From contig JAEZWF010000050.1 in the NCBI GenBank assembly GCA_023420415.1, positions 62,001 to 126,000 on the forward strand: a stretch of DNA of 64,000 nt. Direction: 5' to 3'. This stretch comes from Actinomycetes bacterium (GTDB lineage Bacteria; Actinomycetota; Actinomycetes; Actinomycetales; Dermatophilaceae). Shown here piece after piece: positions 1 through 8,318 of this stretch; position 1 is the stretch's first letter, and each line of letters starts with the position of its first letter. The notes beneath the pieces were generated by a model, which was given only the letters and a program-made list of their open reading frames with translations, was not told the DNA's origin and did no database searches. The translations under genes and the position numbers were made by a program.

Positions 1-89
1 TTTTGGCCCACGAGGGCGTTCGTCAACGTCGACTTCCCGGCGTTCGGGCGGCCGACGAGGCAGGCGAAGCCGGCGGCATACTCCGTCAC
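1..89 (-). CDS. era: GTPase Era, N-terminal fragment
   Basis: Only the first 29 codons are present; the gene runs off the left edge. Era is a membrane-associated GTPase that binds the 3' end of 16S rRNA and assists 30S assembly. The start is GTG at 89-87. The P-loop GRPNAGKST lies at residues 13-21, followed by LTNALVGQ, which is typical of Era. The GTG overlaps the TGA stop of the upstream CBS protein gene as GTGA, so translation is probably coupled. Residues 4-5 (Tyr-Ala) are encoded by a copy of the window-wide octamer GTATGCCG. The family assignment rests on the P-loop and on the ybeY/phoH neighbourhood. Confidence 0.88.
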   Translation of the reverse strand, partial: MTEYAAGFACLVGRPNAGKSTLTNALVGQ

Positions 90-1405
90 GACGACACCTC
101 TTCACGCACCACGTCCACGTTGGAGTCCCCTTGCTCTGCGGGCGAATCCCCTTGCGGCTCAACCCTTTCGACGATGACCGACGCAATGCGGTGTCGGCGT
201 CCGGCCATCCGCTCGGCTGTCAGCCGCACGCCCGACACTTCGCAGGTCGACCCCACGATCGGCACCCGGCCGATCGTCTTGCCGATGAGACCACCGACCG
301 TGTCGACCTCGTCCTCGTCGATCTCGACGTGGAACAGGTCGGCCAGGTCGTCGATGTCCATCGTCGCCGGCACGCGCATTCGGCCGTCGCCGAGGTCCTC
401 GACGCCAGGTGCCTCGCGGTCGTACTCGTCGGCGATCTCACCGACGATCTCCTCGAGGATGTCCTCGATCGTGACGAGTCCGGCCGTGCCGCCGTACTCG
501 TCGACCACCACGGCGAAATGCGTCTGGTCCCTTTGCATCTCGCGCAGCAGGTCGTCGATCGGCTTGCTCTCCGGCACGTAGTGGACCGGCCGCATCTGTG
601 CGGTCACCGGCAGCCCCACGGCCTCGGGGTCGGCGTTAACCCGGCGCGCGACGTCCTTGAAGTAGAGCAGTCCGAGGATGTCGTCGGACCCGTCGCCGAC
701 GACCGGCATCCGCGAGAAGCCGCTGCGCAGGAAGAGCGACATGGCCGACCGCAGCGACTTCGTGCCGTCGATCGTCACCATGTCGGTGCGCGGCACCATG
801 ACCTCGCGCACCACGGTGTCACCGAGCTCGAAGACCGAGTGGATCATCTCGCGCTCGTCCGCCTCGATGAGCGCGCTCTCACCGGCGAGATCCACGAGGT
901 CACGCAGCTCGGACTCGCTTTGGAACGGCCCGTCCCGGTAGCCCCGCCCCGGCGTCACGGCGTTGCCGAGCAGCACCAGCACCCGGGCCACCGGCCCGAG
1001 GATGGTGCGCAGCAACACGATCAGCGGTGACGTCAGCAGCGCCACGCTGTCGGAGTGCTGCCGCCCCAGGGTCCGCGGCGAGACACCGACGATGACGAAC
1101 GACACCAGCGCCATGACGCCGATGGCGATGAGCAGGCGCCGCCAGAACCCGTCGACCAGGTCGATGGTGCCGAGGGTGATGAGCACGGCCGTGGTCGACT
1201 CGGCGACGATGCGCAGGAACGCAGTCACCGAGAGGTATGCCGCGGAGTCACTGACGATGCGCGCGAGCGCCTTGGAGCCGGCGCGTCCCTCCTCGACGAG
1301 CTCGTGCGCGCGGACGCGGGACATGCGGAAGATGGCGGCCTCGGCGGCGGACAGCACGAAGGCCAGGGCGATGCTGAGCAGCGCGGTGATGACGATTCCG
1401 GTCAT
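86..1405 (-). CDS. CNNM/CBS-domain membrane protein (hemolysin C/CorC-like)
   Basis: A 439-residue protein. The first 185 residues or so form a CNNM-type domain with several hydrophobic segments, starting with an N-terminal anchor (residues 1-25). A CBS pair follows at about 205-330, containing VMVPRTDMV and the DEYGGTAGLVTIEDILEE signature, and then a C-terminal CorC/HlyC domain. Family members are linked to magnesium/cobalt efflux or homeostasis; the hemolysin name is historical. It sits between ybeY and era, its usual actinobacterial place, 10 bases after ybeY, and overlaps the era start by GTGA. Transport activity is inferred from the family. Confidence 0.9.
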   Translation of the reverse strand: MTGIVITALLSIALAFVLSAAEAAIFRMSRVRAHELVEEGRAGSKALARIVSDSAAYLSVTAFLRIVAESTTAVLITLGTIDLVDGFWRRLLIAIGVMALVSFVIVGVSPRTLGRQHSDSVALLTSPLIVLLRTILGPVARVLVLLGNAVTPGRGYRDGPFQSESELRDLVDLAGESALIEADEREMIHSVFELGDTVVREVMVPRTDMVTIDGTKSLRSAMSLFLRSGFSRMPVVGDGSDDILGLLYFKDVARRVNADPEAVGLPVTAQMRPVHYVPESKPIDDLLREMQRDQTHFAVVVDEYGGTAGLVTIEDILEEIVGEIADEYDREAPGVEDLGDGRMRVPATMDIDDLADLFHVEIDEDEVDTVGGLIGKTIGRVPIVGSTCEVSGVRLTAERMAGRRHRIASVIVERVEPQGDSPAEQGDSNVDVVREEVSS

Positions 1406-1415
1406 GCCACGGCCC

Positions 1416-1883
1416 TCAGGCGCTCGGCCGGCCGCGGCCGGCGAGGAAGGTCAGCAGCAGCTGGCGCTGCAGCTCGAACATCTCCCGCTCCTCGTCGGGC
1501 TCGGCGTGGTCGTAACCGAGCAGGTGCAGGATGCCGTGCGTCGTGAGGAGCAGCAGCTCCTCCTCGGTCGCGTGACCGGCCTCCTTGGCCTGCTTGGCCG
1601 CTACCGAGGGGCAGAGCACGATGTCGCCCAGCACGCCCTCCTCGGGCTCCTCGCCCTCGCGCCCCGGTCGCAGCTCGTCCATGGGGAAGCTCATGACGTC
1701 GGTCGGGCCGGGCAGGTCCATCCACTGCACGTGGAGGACCTCCATCGCGTCCTCGTCGACGAGCCGCAGCACGAGGTCGGCGCCGGGGTGCACCCGCATC
1801 TCGCCCATGACGTACTTCGCGAGCGCCACCAGCTCGAGCTCGTCGAGCCGGTAGTCGGTCTCATTGAGAACGTCGACGCTCAC
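1416..1883 (-). CDS. ybeY: Endoribonuclease YbeY (16S rRNA maturation)
   Basis: A 155-residue metal-dependent RNase that acts in 16S rRNA 3' maturation and ribosome quality control. The metal motif HGILHLLGYDH is intact, with His at about 116, 120 and 126. The length is normal for the family. Its start lies 23 bases inside the 3' end of phoH, so the two genes are translated as one unit, and the CBS protein gene follows 10 bases downstream. This phoH-ybeY-CBS-era order is conserved in Actinobacteria. Confidence 0.95.
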   Translation of the reverse strand: MSVDVLNETDYRLDELELVALAKYVMGEMRVHPGADLVLRLVDEDAMEVLHVQWMDLPGPTDVMSFPMDELRPGREGEEPEEGVLGDIVLCPSVAAKQAKEAGHATEEELLLLTTHGILHLLGYDHAEPDEEREMFELQRQLLLTFLAGRGRPSA

Positions 1884-2970
1884 GGTTCTCCTGTCCCTCT
1901 CGGTGACCCTCGCGCCGGTTCTCGGTGCGCGCCTCGCGACGGCGCTCGGCGCGGTTGCGCAGCCCCTCGTCGTAGTGGTCGTAGGCGTCCACGATCTGTC
2001 CGACCAACCGGTGCCGCACGACGTCCTGAGCCGTCAGCAGCGAGAAGTGGATGTCCTCGACGTCGCCGAGGATGTCGCGCACGACCTGCAGGCCCGACCG
2101 CTGCCCGTCGGGCAGGTCGACCTGGGTCACGTCACCGGTGACGACCATCTTCGAGCCGAACCCGAGCCGCGTGAGGAACATCTTCATCTGCTCCGGCGAG
2201 GTGTTCTGCGCCTCGTCCAGGATGATGAACGAGTCGTTAAGCGACCTGCCGCGCATATAGGCCAGTGGCGCGACCTCGATGGTCCCGGCAGCCATCAGCC
2301 GTGGGATCGACTCGGGGTCAACCATGTCGTGGAGGGCGTCGTAGAGCGGGCGGAGGTAGGGGTCGATCTTGTCGTTGAGCGATCCCGGCAGGAAGCCCAG
2401 CCGCTCCCCCGCCTCGACCGCCGGCCGGGTGAGGATGATCCGGTTGACCTGCTTGGCCTGCAGCGCCGCGACGGCCTTCGCCATGGCCAGGTAGGTCTTG
2501 CCGGTGCCGGCCGGTCCGATGCCGAAGACGATGGTGTTGGTGTCGATGGCGTCGACGTAGTGCTTCTGGTTCAGCGTCTTGGGCCGGATCGTGCGGCCAC
2601 GGTTGCTGACGATGTTCATCGTGAGGACGTCGGCCGGACGCTCGACGGTCTGGGCGCGCAGCATCTGGATCGAGCGTTCGACGGCGTCACGGTTGAGCGG
2701 CTGGCCGCCCTCGATCACGGCGAGCAGCTCGTCGATGGTGCGCTCGGCGAGCGCGACGTCGGCGCTCGGACCGGACAGGTGGAACTCGTTGCCCCGCACG
2801 TGGATCTCGAGCTGGGGGAAGGCCCGCTCCATGGTGCGCAGCAGCTCGTCGCGCGGCCCGAGGAGCGTGACCATCTGCACCTGGGGCGGGATGACGACGG
2901 TGTGCGTGGGCGCCGGAAGGCTGCCCTCGGGGGCGCCGTCCGGCACGGACTGATGATCAGCGTCTGACAT
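1861..2970 (-). CDS. phoH: PhoH-like ATPase
   Basis: A 369-residue cytoplasmic P-loop ATPase of the PhoH family. An N-terminal KH-like nucleic-acid-binding region precedes the ATPase core, which carries Walker A GPAGTGKT at residues 152-159 and Walker B/DEAQ box ILDEAQN near 255. The last 40 residues are strongly charged (Arg/Glu rich). PhoH proteins next to ybeY are thought to work in RNA metabolism, and some have helicase or RNase activity. The start ATG is at 2970. The 3' end overlaps ybeY. No window-wide octamer occurs in this gene. Confidence 0.93.
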   Translation of the reverse strand: MSDADHQSVPDGAPEGSLPAPTHTVVIPPQVQMVTLLGPRDELLRTMERAFPQLEIHVRGNEFHLSGPSADVALAERTIDELLAVIEGGQPLNRDAVERSIQMLRAQTVERPADVLTMNIVSNRGRTIRPKTLNQKHYVDAIDTNTIVFGIGPAGTGKTYLAMAKAVAALQAKQVNRIILTRPAVEAGERLGFLPGSLNDKIDPYLRPLYDALHDMVDPESIPRLMAAGTIEVAPLAYMRGRSLNDSFIILDEAQNTSPEQMKMFLTRLGFGSKMVVTGDVTQVDLPDGQRSGLQVVRDILGDVEDIHFSLLTAQDVVRHRLVGQIVDAYDHYDEGLRNRAERRREARTENRREGHREGQENRERRRSQ

Positions 2971-2994
2971 GGTTGCGCCAGTCTACGGGGCCGA

Positions 2995-3363
2995 TCAGCC
3001 GGGAGGCCACGTCATTGTGCGGCCGCCGAGCACGTGGACGTGGGCGTGGAACACCGTCTGGTGCGCGTCCGGCCCGGTGTTGAACACCGACCGGTAGCCG
3101 CCCTCGTCGATGCCCTCCTGGGCCGCCACCTCACGCACCGCGTCGAGCACTGCCACCGCGTCCTCGGGTCGGTCGGCCGCGAGCGCGCCGACGTTCGGCA
3201 CGTGGTGGCGTGGGATCACGAGCACGTGCACCGGCGCCTGGGCGTCGAGGTCGCGGAACGCCACGGTCGCGTCGTCCTGGCGCACGATCTCGGCGGGGAT
3301 CTCGCCCGCCACGATCTTGCAGAAGATGCAGTCCGGGTCGAACGCCCGCTCGTCACTCGCCAT
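2995..3363 (-). CDS. HIT family nucleotide-binding protein
   Basis: A 122-residue histidine-triad hydrolase of the HinT type, which cleaves AMP from adenosine phosphoramidates. Two N-terminal cysteines (CIFC, residues 12-15) and the HIT motif FHAHVHVLGG near residues 103-112 are present. The start is taken as ATG 3363 (MASDERAF); an in-frame ATG at 3372 would add three residues. In related genomes the HIT gene lies directly after rsmE, but here a sigma factor pair on the opposite strand separates them. Confidence 0.93.
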   Translation of the reverse strand: MASDERAFDPDCIFCKIVAGEIPAEIVRQDDATVAFRDLDAQAPVHVLVIPRHHVPNVGALAADRPEDAVAVLDAVREVAAQEGIDEGGYRSVFNTGPDAHQTVFHAHVHVLGGRTMTWPPG

Positions 3364-3418
3364 GAGAAACACACTAACGGCGCGTCAACCGACAGGCAGG
3401 GCTGCGCGTCCATGTTGC

Positions 3419-3979
3419 GTGAGAACGTTGGGCGTGGCCGAACGCGAACCCTCCGGAGCCGCCTCCGTCGGCGCCGACGAGGGCGTGCGCGAGCTGTATG
3501 CCGCGCACTGGGCCGGGTTGGTCCGGCTGGCCTGGCTGCTGGTGCGGGACGACCTCGTCGCCGAGGAGGTCGTCCAGGACGCCTTCATCGCCGTCCACCG
3601 CCGGTGGGGGTCGCTGCGCGACCAGGCGAGCGCCGCGGCATACCTGCGTCGTGCCGTCGTCAACGGGGCGCGGTCGGCGCTGCGCCACCGCGGCGTCGAA
3701 CAGCGCTACGTCGCCCGCGAGCAGGGTGCGGGCGACATCCCCGGCCGGCGCGATGCCGCGAGCGCCGAGGACCACGCCCTCGCCACCGAGACCAGCAACA
3801 CGATGATCGCTGCGCTGGGGCGGCTCCCCCAGCGCCAGAAGGAAGTCCTGACGATGCGCTACTACCTCGACCTCAGCGAGGCCCAGATCGCCGACGCGCT
3901 CGGCATCTCGGCCGGTGCGGTCAAGGCCCACGCCCACCGCGGCCTCGCCTCGCTGCGCGACCGGATGGAGGCCTCATGA
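3419..3979 (+). CDS. SigE-family ECF RNA polymerase sigma factor
   Basis: About 186 residues. Region 2 contains LYAAHWAGLVRLAWLLV and EEVVQDAFIAVHRRW. Region 4 contains LGRLPQRQKEVLTMRYYLD and the helix-turn-helix EAQIADALGISAGAVKAHAHRGL. This matches the small actinobacterial SigE-family ECF factors. The start is uncertain: GTG 3419 or GTG 3434 both fit, and neither has a clear Shine-Dalgarno. The stop overlaps the ATG of the next gene (ATGA), so that membrane protein is probably a cognate anti-sigma or sensor partner. The pair is inserted in opposite orientation into the conserved HIT-rsmE string. Confidence 0.88.
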   Translation: MRTLGVAEREPSGAASVGADEGVRELYAAHWAGLVRLAWLLVRDDLVAEEVVQDAFIAVHRRWGSLRDQASAAAYLRRAVVNGARSALRHRGVEQRYVAREQGAGDIPGRRDAASAEDHALATETSNTMIAALGRLPQRQKEVLTMRYYLDLSEAQIADALGISAGAVKAHAHRGLASLRDRMEAS

Positions 3980-5145
3980 GCAACCCAAACCGCCCCCGCG
4001 ACCCCGAGTTCCTCGACCCCGACTTCGAGCCGGGTGAGTTCGACCGGCTCGAGCGCGACCTGCGCACCGCCCTGGCCCAGGAGACCCGACGCATGCAACC
4101 CTCCGACCGGCTCGACGCGATCCTGCACGAGGCCAACGAGGCCGGACCCCAGACCGCCACCGGCACGTCACGAACCCGCCACTGGCTCCTGCCCGTCGCC
4201 GCGGCCGCGGCCGTCGCCGCCATCATCGGCGGGATCTGGTGGGCCGGTCAGGACGACCGGCCGACCGTGACACCGCCCATGGGAACCACCCAGCCCAGCC
4301 CTGCGATCACGACGCCTTCGTCACCAGCCCAGACGACCACGGGCACGCCCACGACCACGACCACGGCGACGACCCCGCCCGGCGCCACCGTTCCCGCCAC
4401 CCTTCCCGTCTACTTCGTGGGTCCCATCGGCGACGCCAAGCCGACCTACAAGCTGCACCGCGAGTTCGTGCGAGCGCAGGTCCCGCTGGACGCCACACCG
4501 TCCGAGAAGGCCAAGGCCGCACTCGTCCTCGCCATCAACGCCCAGCCCTACAGCAACACCGACGGCTACCTCCAGCCCTGGTCCGGCCAGACCATCGGTG
4601 CGGTCGATGTCACTCCCAGCGGGATCATCATCGACCTGGCCAACTCGGGGGCCATCAACGCCGTCGACGGAGCAGAGGCCAAGCGGCTCGCCGTGCAACA
4701 GCTCGTGTGGACCGCCCAGGCGGCGGCTCAGAAGGGGAACTTGCCCGTGCGCATCACGGTGCAGGGCGAGGCGGCGCCGCTGTTTGGGTCGATCGCCACC
4801 GACACGCCGTTCACCCGGCCGCCGTCGGACCGTCTCTACGAGGACCTGGCGCCGATCTGGGTCACCTCACCCGGCCGCGACCAGGTGCTCCCGGCGGCCA
4901 AGCCCGTGACGGTCAAGGGCCTGGCGATCGTGTTCGAGGCGACCGTCAGCTGGGAGCTGTCCCGCGGTGGGTCCGTCGTCAAGCAGGGCCACACCATGGC
5001 CACGATCGGCGCCCCCTCGCAGGGCGAGTACACGATCGACCTGGGCAGGCTGGCTGCCGGCGACTACACGGTCCGGGTGTTCGAGGCGAGCGCCAAGGAC
5101 GGCAGCGTCGCGGCGCAGGCGACGCGCAGCTTCACCGTGAAGTGA
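3976..5145 (+). CDS. Membrane-anchored GerMN/Gmad2-domain protein, probable sigma-factor partner
   Basis: A 389-residue protein. An acidic cytoplasmic part of about 70 residues precedes one membrane segment (LLPVAAAAAVAAIIGGIWWA, about 75-95). A Pro/Thr-rich linker follows, then an extracellular GerMN-like domain (about 140-270, with LVLAINAQP and QQLVWTAQAAAQ) and a C-terminal Gmad2 immunoglobulin-like domain (about 285-389). The topology suits an anti-sigma factor: an N-terminal cytoplasmic region with an outside sensor. I see no zinc-finger motif, so sigma control is inferred from the ATGA overlap with the sigma gene. Export or envelope sensing is the likely theme. Confidence 0.8.
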   Translation: MSNPNRPRDPEFLDPDFEPGEFDRLERDLRTALAQETRRMQPSDRLDAILHEANEAGPQTATGTSRTRHWLLPVAAAAAVAAIIGGIWWAGQDDRPTVTPPMGTTQPSPAITTPSSPAQTTTGTPTTTTTATTPPGATVPATLPVYFVGPIGDAKPTYKLHREFVRAQVPLDATPSEKAKAALVLAINAQPYSNTDGYLQPWSGQTIGAVDVTPSGIIIDLANSGAINAVDGAEAKRLAVQQLVWTAQAAAQKGNLPVRITVQGEAAPLFGSIATDTPFTRPPSDRLYEDLAPIWVTSPGRDQVLPAAKPVTVKGLAIVFEATVSWELSRGGSVVKQGHTMATIGAPSQGEYTIDLGRLAAGDYTVRVFEASAKDGSVAAQATRSFTVK

Positions 5146-5157
5146 TGGCCCGAGCCC

Positions 5158-5901
5158 TCAGCGCCACCGCGTGGCGGCGCTGAGCACGGCCAGGGCAGCT
5201 GGTCCGGCGCTCGACGACCGCAGCACCGTGTCACCGAGCCGCACCGTGAGGGCACCAGCCCCTTCCAGGGCAGCGACCTCCTCGGGCGAGATTCCACCTT
5301 CCGGGCCGACGACGACGAGGACGTCACCGTCGGTCGGAACCGTCTGTGACGCAAGGGTTTTCGTGGCGTCCTCGTGCAGCACGTATGCCGCCGCGGCGCC
5401 GCCGACGAACGCGGCGAGAGCCTTCGTCGTGACGAGCTGGCCGACCACCGGCACGCGCGCCCGGCGCGACTGCTTGCTCGCGGCCAGGACCGTTGACTCC
5501 CACTTGCGTCGCGCCTTCTCGCCACGTTCCCCGCGCCACTGGACGATCGAGCGGGCCGCCTGCCACGGCACCACCTCGTCGACGCCGTACTCGGTGGCCG
5601 CCTCGATCGCCTGGTCGTCGCGGTCGCCCTTGGCGAGCGCCTGCACGAGCACGAACCTCGGTGTGGGCTCGGGTTCGACGTCGACCGCCGTGACCACCAG
5701 GTCGAGCGAGTCCTTCGACGCGGTCTGGACCGTGCACGTGACGCGGCGGCCGAGGCCGTCGCCGAGCATCACCTGCTCCCCCGCGCCGATCCGGCGCACC
5801 GTGGCGGCATGACGCCCCTCGGGTCCGTCGAGTACCACGGTCGACCCGGCGGCGGCGTCACGCACCGTCGCCGGGTCTACGAGGAAGAGCGGCAGGGTCA
5901 C
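5158..5901 (-). CDS. rsmE: 16S rRNA (uracil-1498-N3)-methyltransferase RsmE
   Basis: A 247-residue SPOUT methyltransferase that modifies U1498 of 16S rRNA using SAM. The N-terminal PUA-like part contains DGPEGRHAATVRRI. The SPOUT core has LVQALAKGDRDDQAIEAATEYGVD and the SAM-loop motif VGPEGGISPEE. The late motif usually reads LGxxILRxETA, but here it is RLGDTVLRSSSA, an unusual variant. The start is taken as GTG 5901 (VTLPLFLVDP), the usual N-terminus; the frame stays open further upstream. The YidC-like gene lies 10 bases upstream. Confidence 0.92.
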   Translation of the reverse strand: MTLPLFLVDPATVRDAAAGSTVVLDGPEGRHAATVRRIGAGEQVMLGDGLGRRVTCTVQTASKDSLDLVVTAVDVEPEPTPRFVLVQALAKGDRDDQAIEAATEYGVDEVVPWQAARSIVQWRGERGEKARRKWESTVLAASKQSRRARVPVVGQLVTTKALAAFVGGAAAAYVLHEDATKTLASQTVPTDGDVLVVVGPEGGISPEEVAALEGAGALTVRLGDTVLRSSSAGPAALAVLSAATRWR

Positions 5902-5911
5902 GCGGGACAGC

Positions 5912-6730
5912 CTAGGCAGGCGCGGTCGTGCCGGTGCGACGCAGTGCCGCGGGGCTGCCCGGTGTGGGCGCGAACCGCCAGACCAGACCCTGCTGCACGA
6001 AGGTCCAAAGGTTCGACAGGCACCAGTAGACGGCGAGCCCGGCCGGCACAAAGGCAGCACTGACGAGGACACCCACCGCACCGGCCAGGGGCATCCACTG
6101 CTGCACCTGCACCATCAGCTCGGGCTGGTCGGTCGGGTCCATCATCGGCAGCGTGAACCACCGCTGGGTCGCGAACGACAGCAGCGCCGACAGGACCACG
6201 ACGGCGAGGAGCACCAGCCCCGCTGACGGCGAGTCGGCGAAGGCCGACCCGAGCCGGCTCGACAGGTGCAGGCCGAGCACCGAGGCCGACGTCGCCGACG
6301 CGACGAGCCCCGCATCGAGGGCGCCGACGCCCTGCCCGGCCGTCACGTCGGAGATGACGCGGTAGAGGGCGAACAGCAGCGGCAGCTGCAGCAGCACGGG
6401 CGCGACACCCCAGGCGGAGACGCCGTGCTCGGCGTGCACCTCCCGCTGCTCGGCCCGCATCCGCTGCAGGCTCTCGAGGTCGCGTTTGCCGTCGTACCGG
6501 CGTCGGAGTGCGACCAGCTGCGGCCGGGCCTTGGCGCGGGCGTGGCTGTCGCGCACACCGCGCACGACCAGCGGCAACATCAGGCTTCGGGCGGTGACGA
6601 CCACGGCGGCGATGGCCAGCAACCATGCCGTCGCCGAACCGGAGGCGAGGCCGAGGTCGGTCGCCAGGGAGTGTGCGCCCGCGAGCACGCTCGCGAGGGC
6701 ATGGGTGATGGGGGTCAACAAGGTGTCCAT
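5912..6730 (-). CDS. YidC/Oxa1-family membrane protein insertase (second-type)
   Basis: A 272-residue protein with about five hydrophobic segments and a charged cytoplasmic loop (HARAKARPQLVALRRRYDGKRD, about 65-90), characteristic of YidC/Oxa1/Alb3. It inserts proteins into the cytoplasmic membrane. A strong GAGGAG Shine-Dalgarno precedes ATG 6730, which decides the start. The main yidC of a bacterium normally sits by rnpA/rpmH near the origin, so this is probably an additional copy. It lacks a long Lys/Arg-rich C-terminal ribosome tail. A small membrane protein lies directly upstream on the same strand. Confidence 0.85.
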   Translation of the reverse strand: MDTLLTPITHALASVLAGAHSLATDLGLASGSATAWLLAIAAVVVTARSLMLPLVVRGVRDSHARAKARPQLVALRRRYDGKRDLESLQRMRAEQREVHAEHGVSAWGVAPVLLQLPLLFALYRVISDVTAGQGVGALDAGLVASATSASVLGLHLSSRLGSAFADSPSAGLVLLAVVVLSALLSFATQRWFTLPMMDPTDQPELMVQVQQWMPLAGAVGVLVSAAFVPAGLAVYWCLSNLWTFVQQGLVWRFAPTPGSPAALRRTGTTAPA

Positions 6731-6790
6731 GGTGGAGCTCCTCTGCCCGGAAACCCGGGCGGTCAAAGGGAATTGGGTGCGCTGAGGTGC

Positions 6791-7084
6791 TCAGCGCGTC
6801 CCAGGAGCTCGCGGCCGGATCGGCCGCCGCGCCACCGGCAAGTGGCGCCAGTGGGGGGTGGGCGCCTGCGCGTCGGGGCGACCACCCGGCATACGCACCA
6901 GGACGGGGACCGGCACGGGACGTGACGCCGTCGCCAGGGCCAGCGCACCGACAAGGACGACCGCCACCCCGCCGAGCAGGGTCGGCTGCGAGCCACCCAG
7001 CGTCGGGGCGGCGAGCAGGACGGCGAGCGAGAGCACGACGAGCGTGCGGGAGCGCGTGTATGCCGCGAGCGCCCGTGCCGTCAT
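6791..7084 (-). CDS. Small two-helix membrane protein (DUF6412-like)
   Basis: About 97 residues with two closely spaced hydrophobic segments (LVVLSLAVLLAAP and LLGGVAVVLVGALALATA) and a Pro/Arg-rich cytoplasmic tail. From memory it resembles the small DUF6412 proteins found beside YidC-like genes in Actinobacteria; that match is not certain. ATG 7084 has an AGGTGA-type ribosome site, and ATG 7099 is an alternative. It lies between dnaJ and the YidC-like gene on the same strand. A role with the insertase is inferred from position only. Confidence 0.65.
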   Translation of the reverse strand: MTARALAAYTRSRTLVVLSLAVLLAAPTLGGSQPTLLGGVAVVLVGALALATASRPVPVPVLVRMPGGRPDAQAPTPHWRHLPVARRPIRPRAPGTR

Positions 7085-7104
7085 GCCCTCACCTGTCATC
7101 GCGG

Positions 7105-8241
7105 TCAGGCTCCTGCCCGGCCGGCCTTGAAGGCGTCCTTGAGCTTGCCGAAGATGCCCTGGTTGGCGGGGGCGAGCCGGCCCTCGGGCCGCTCCTCGCC
7201 GCGCACCGTGGCGAGCTGGCGCAGGAGCTCCTCCTGCTGGGCGTCGAGCTTGGTCGGGGTCATCACGTTGGTGTGGACGACCAGGTCACCGCGTCCGCCG
7301 TGACGCAGGTGCGTGACGCCCAGGCCACGCAGCGTCATGGTGTCGCCGGCCTGGGTGCCGGGCCGCAGCTCGACCTCGTTGATGCCGTCGAAGCTGTCGA
7401 GCTTGAGCGTCGTGCCGAGAGCGGCTGCGGTCATCGGCACCTCGACCGTGCAGTGCAGGTCGTCACCGCGCCGCTGGAAGGTGTGGTGGGGGCGCACGTC
7501 GACCTCGACGTAGAGGTCGCCCTGCGGCCCGCCGCCGGGACCGACCTCACCCTCGCCGCTCAGCTGGATGCGCGTGCCCGTGTCCACGCCAGCCGGCACC
7601 TTGATGGTGAGGGTGCGACGGGTGCGGACCCGACCGTCGCCGGAGCACTCGAAGCACGGGCTGACGAGGACCTCGCCGTAGCCCTGGCACGTCATGCACG
7701 GCCGCGTCGTCATGACCTGGCCGAGGAAGCTGCGCTGCACCTGCTGGACCTCGCCGCGGCCACCGCAGACGTCGCACGTGCGGCGCGACGTGCCCGGCTG
7801 CGCGCCGTCACCGTGGCAGGTGCCGCACAGCACGGCCGTCTCGATGGTGAGGTCCTTCTCGGTGCCGAACACGGTGTCCCCGAGGTCGAGCTCCAGCCGC
7901 ACCAAGGCGTCCTGGCCGCGACGCTGCCGCGAGCGCGGACCGTGCTGGGCCGCGCCGGCACCCGCACCGAAGAAGGCGTCCATGATGTCGCTGAACGAGA
8001 AGCCCTGGCCGAAGCCGGCCGCGCCCGCGGCATACGGGTCGGCGCCCATGTCATAGGAGCGACGCTTCTCGGCGTCGGACAGGACGTCGTAGGCCTGCGA
8101 GACGCGCTTGAACTGCTCCTCGGCCTCCGGCGACTGGTTGACGTCGGGGTGCAGCGAGCGCGCCTTGCGGCGGTAGGCCCGCTTGATGTCCTCGGCGGTG
8201 GCGTCCCGGGAGACGCCGAGGTCCTGGTAGTAGTCGTTCAA
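7105..8241 (-). CDS. dnaJ: Chaperone DnaJ (HrcA-linked copy)
   Basis: A full-length type I DnaJ of about 378 residues that stimulates DnaK ATPase and delivers substrates. Domains in order are the J domain (YYQDLGVS to about residue 66, with the HPD motif in LHPDVN), a Gly/Phe-rich linker, four zinc-binding repeats (CGTCHGDG, CDVCGGRG, CMTCQGYG, CFECSGDG) and the C-terminal substrate domains. The start is probably TTG 8241 after an AAGGA site; the frame is open to 8256. It follows hrcA and should share the CIRCE-controlled transcript. In many Actinobacteria this copy is distinct from one in a dnaK-grpE operon. Confidence 0.94.
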   Translation of the reverse strand: MNDYYQDLGVSRDATAEDIKRAYRRKARSLHPDVNQSPEAEEQFKRVSQAYDVLSDAEKRRSYDMGADPYAAGAAGFGQGFSFSDIMDAFFGAGAGAAQHGPRSRQRRGQDALVRLELDLGDTVFGTEKDLTIETAVLCGTCHGDGAQPGTSRRTCDVCGGRGEVQQVQRSFLGQVMTTRPCMTCQGYGEVLVSPCFECSGDGRVRTRRTLTIKVPAGVDTGTRIQLSGEGEVGPGGGPQGDLYVEVDVRPHHTFQRRGDDLHCTVEVPMTAAALGTTLKLDSFDGINEVELRPGTQAGDTMTLRGLGVTHLRHGGRGDLVVHTNVMTPTKLDAQQEELLRQLATVRGEERPEGRLAPANQGIFGKLKDAFKAGRAGA

Positions 8242-8318
8242 CGGTGTCCTTGTCACTGCTGCTGATTCACTGCTGGTGGGTCAACGCATCCGCGGGTGCC
8301 GGTATGTCATGGGGTATG

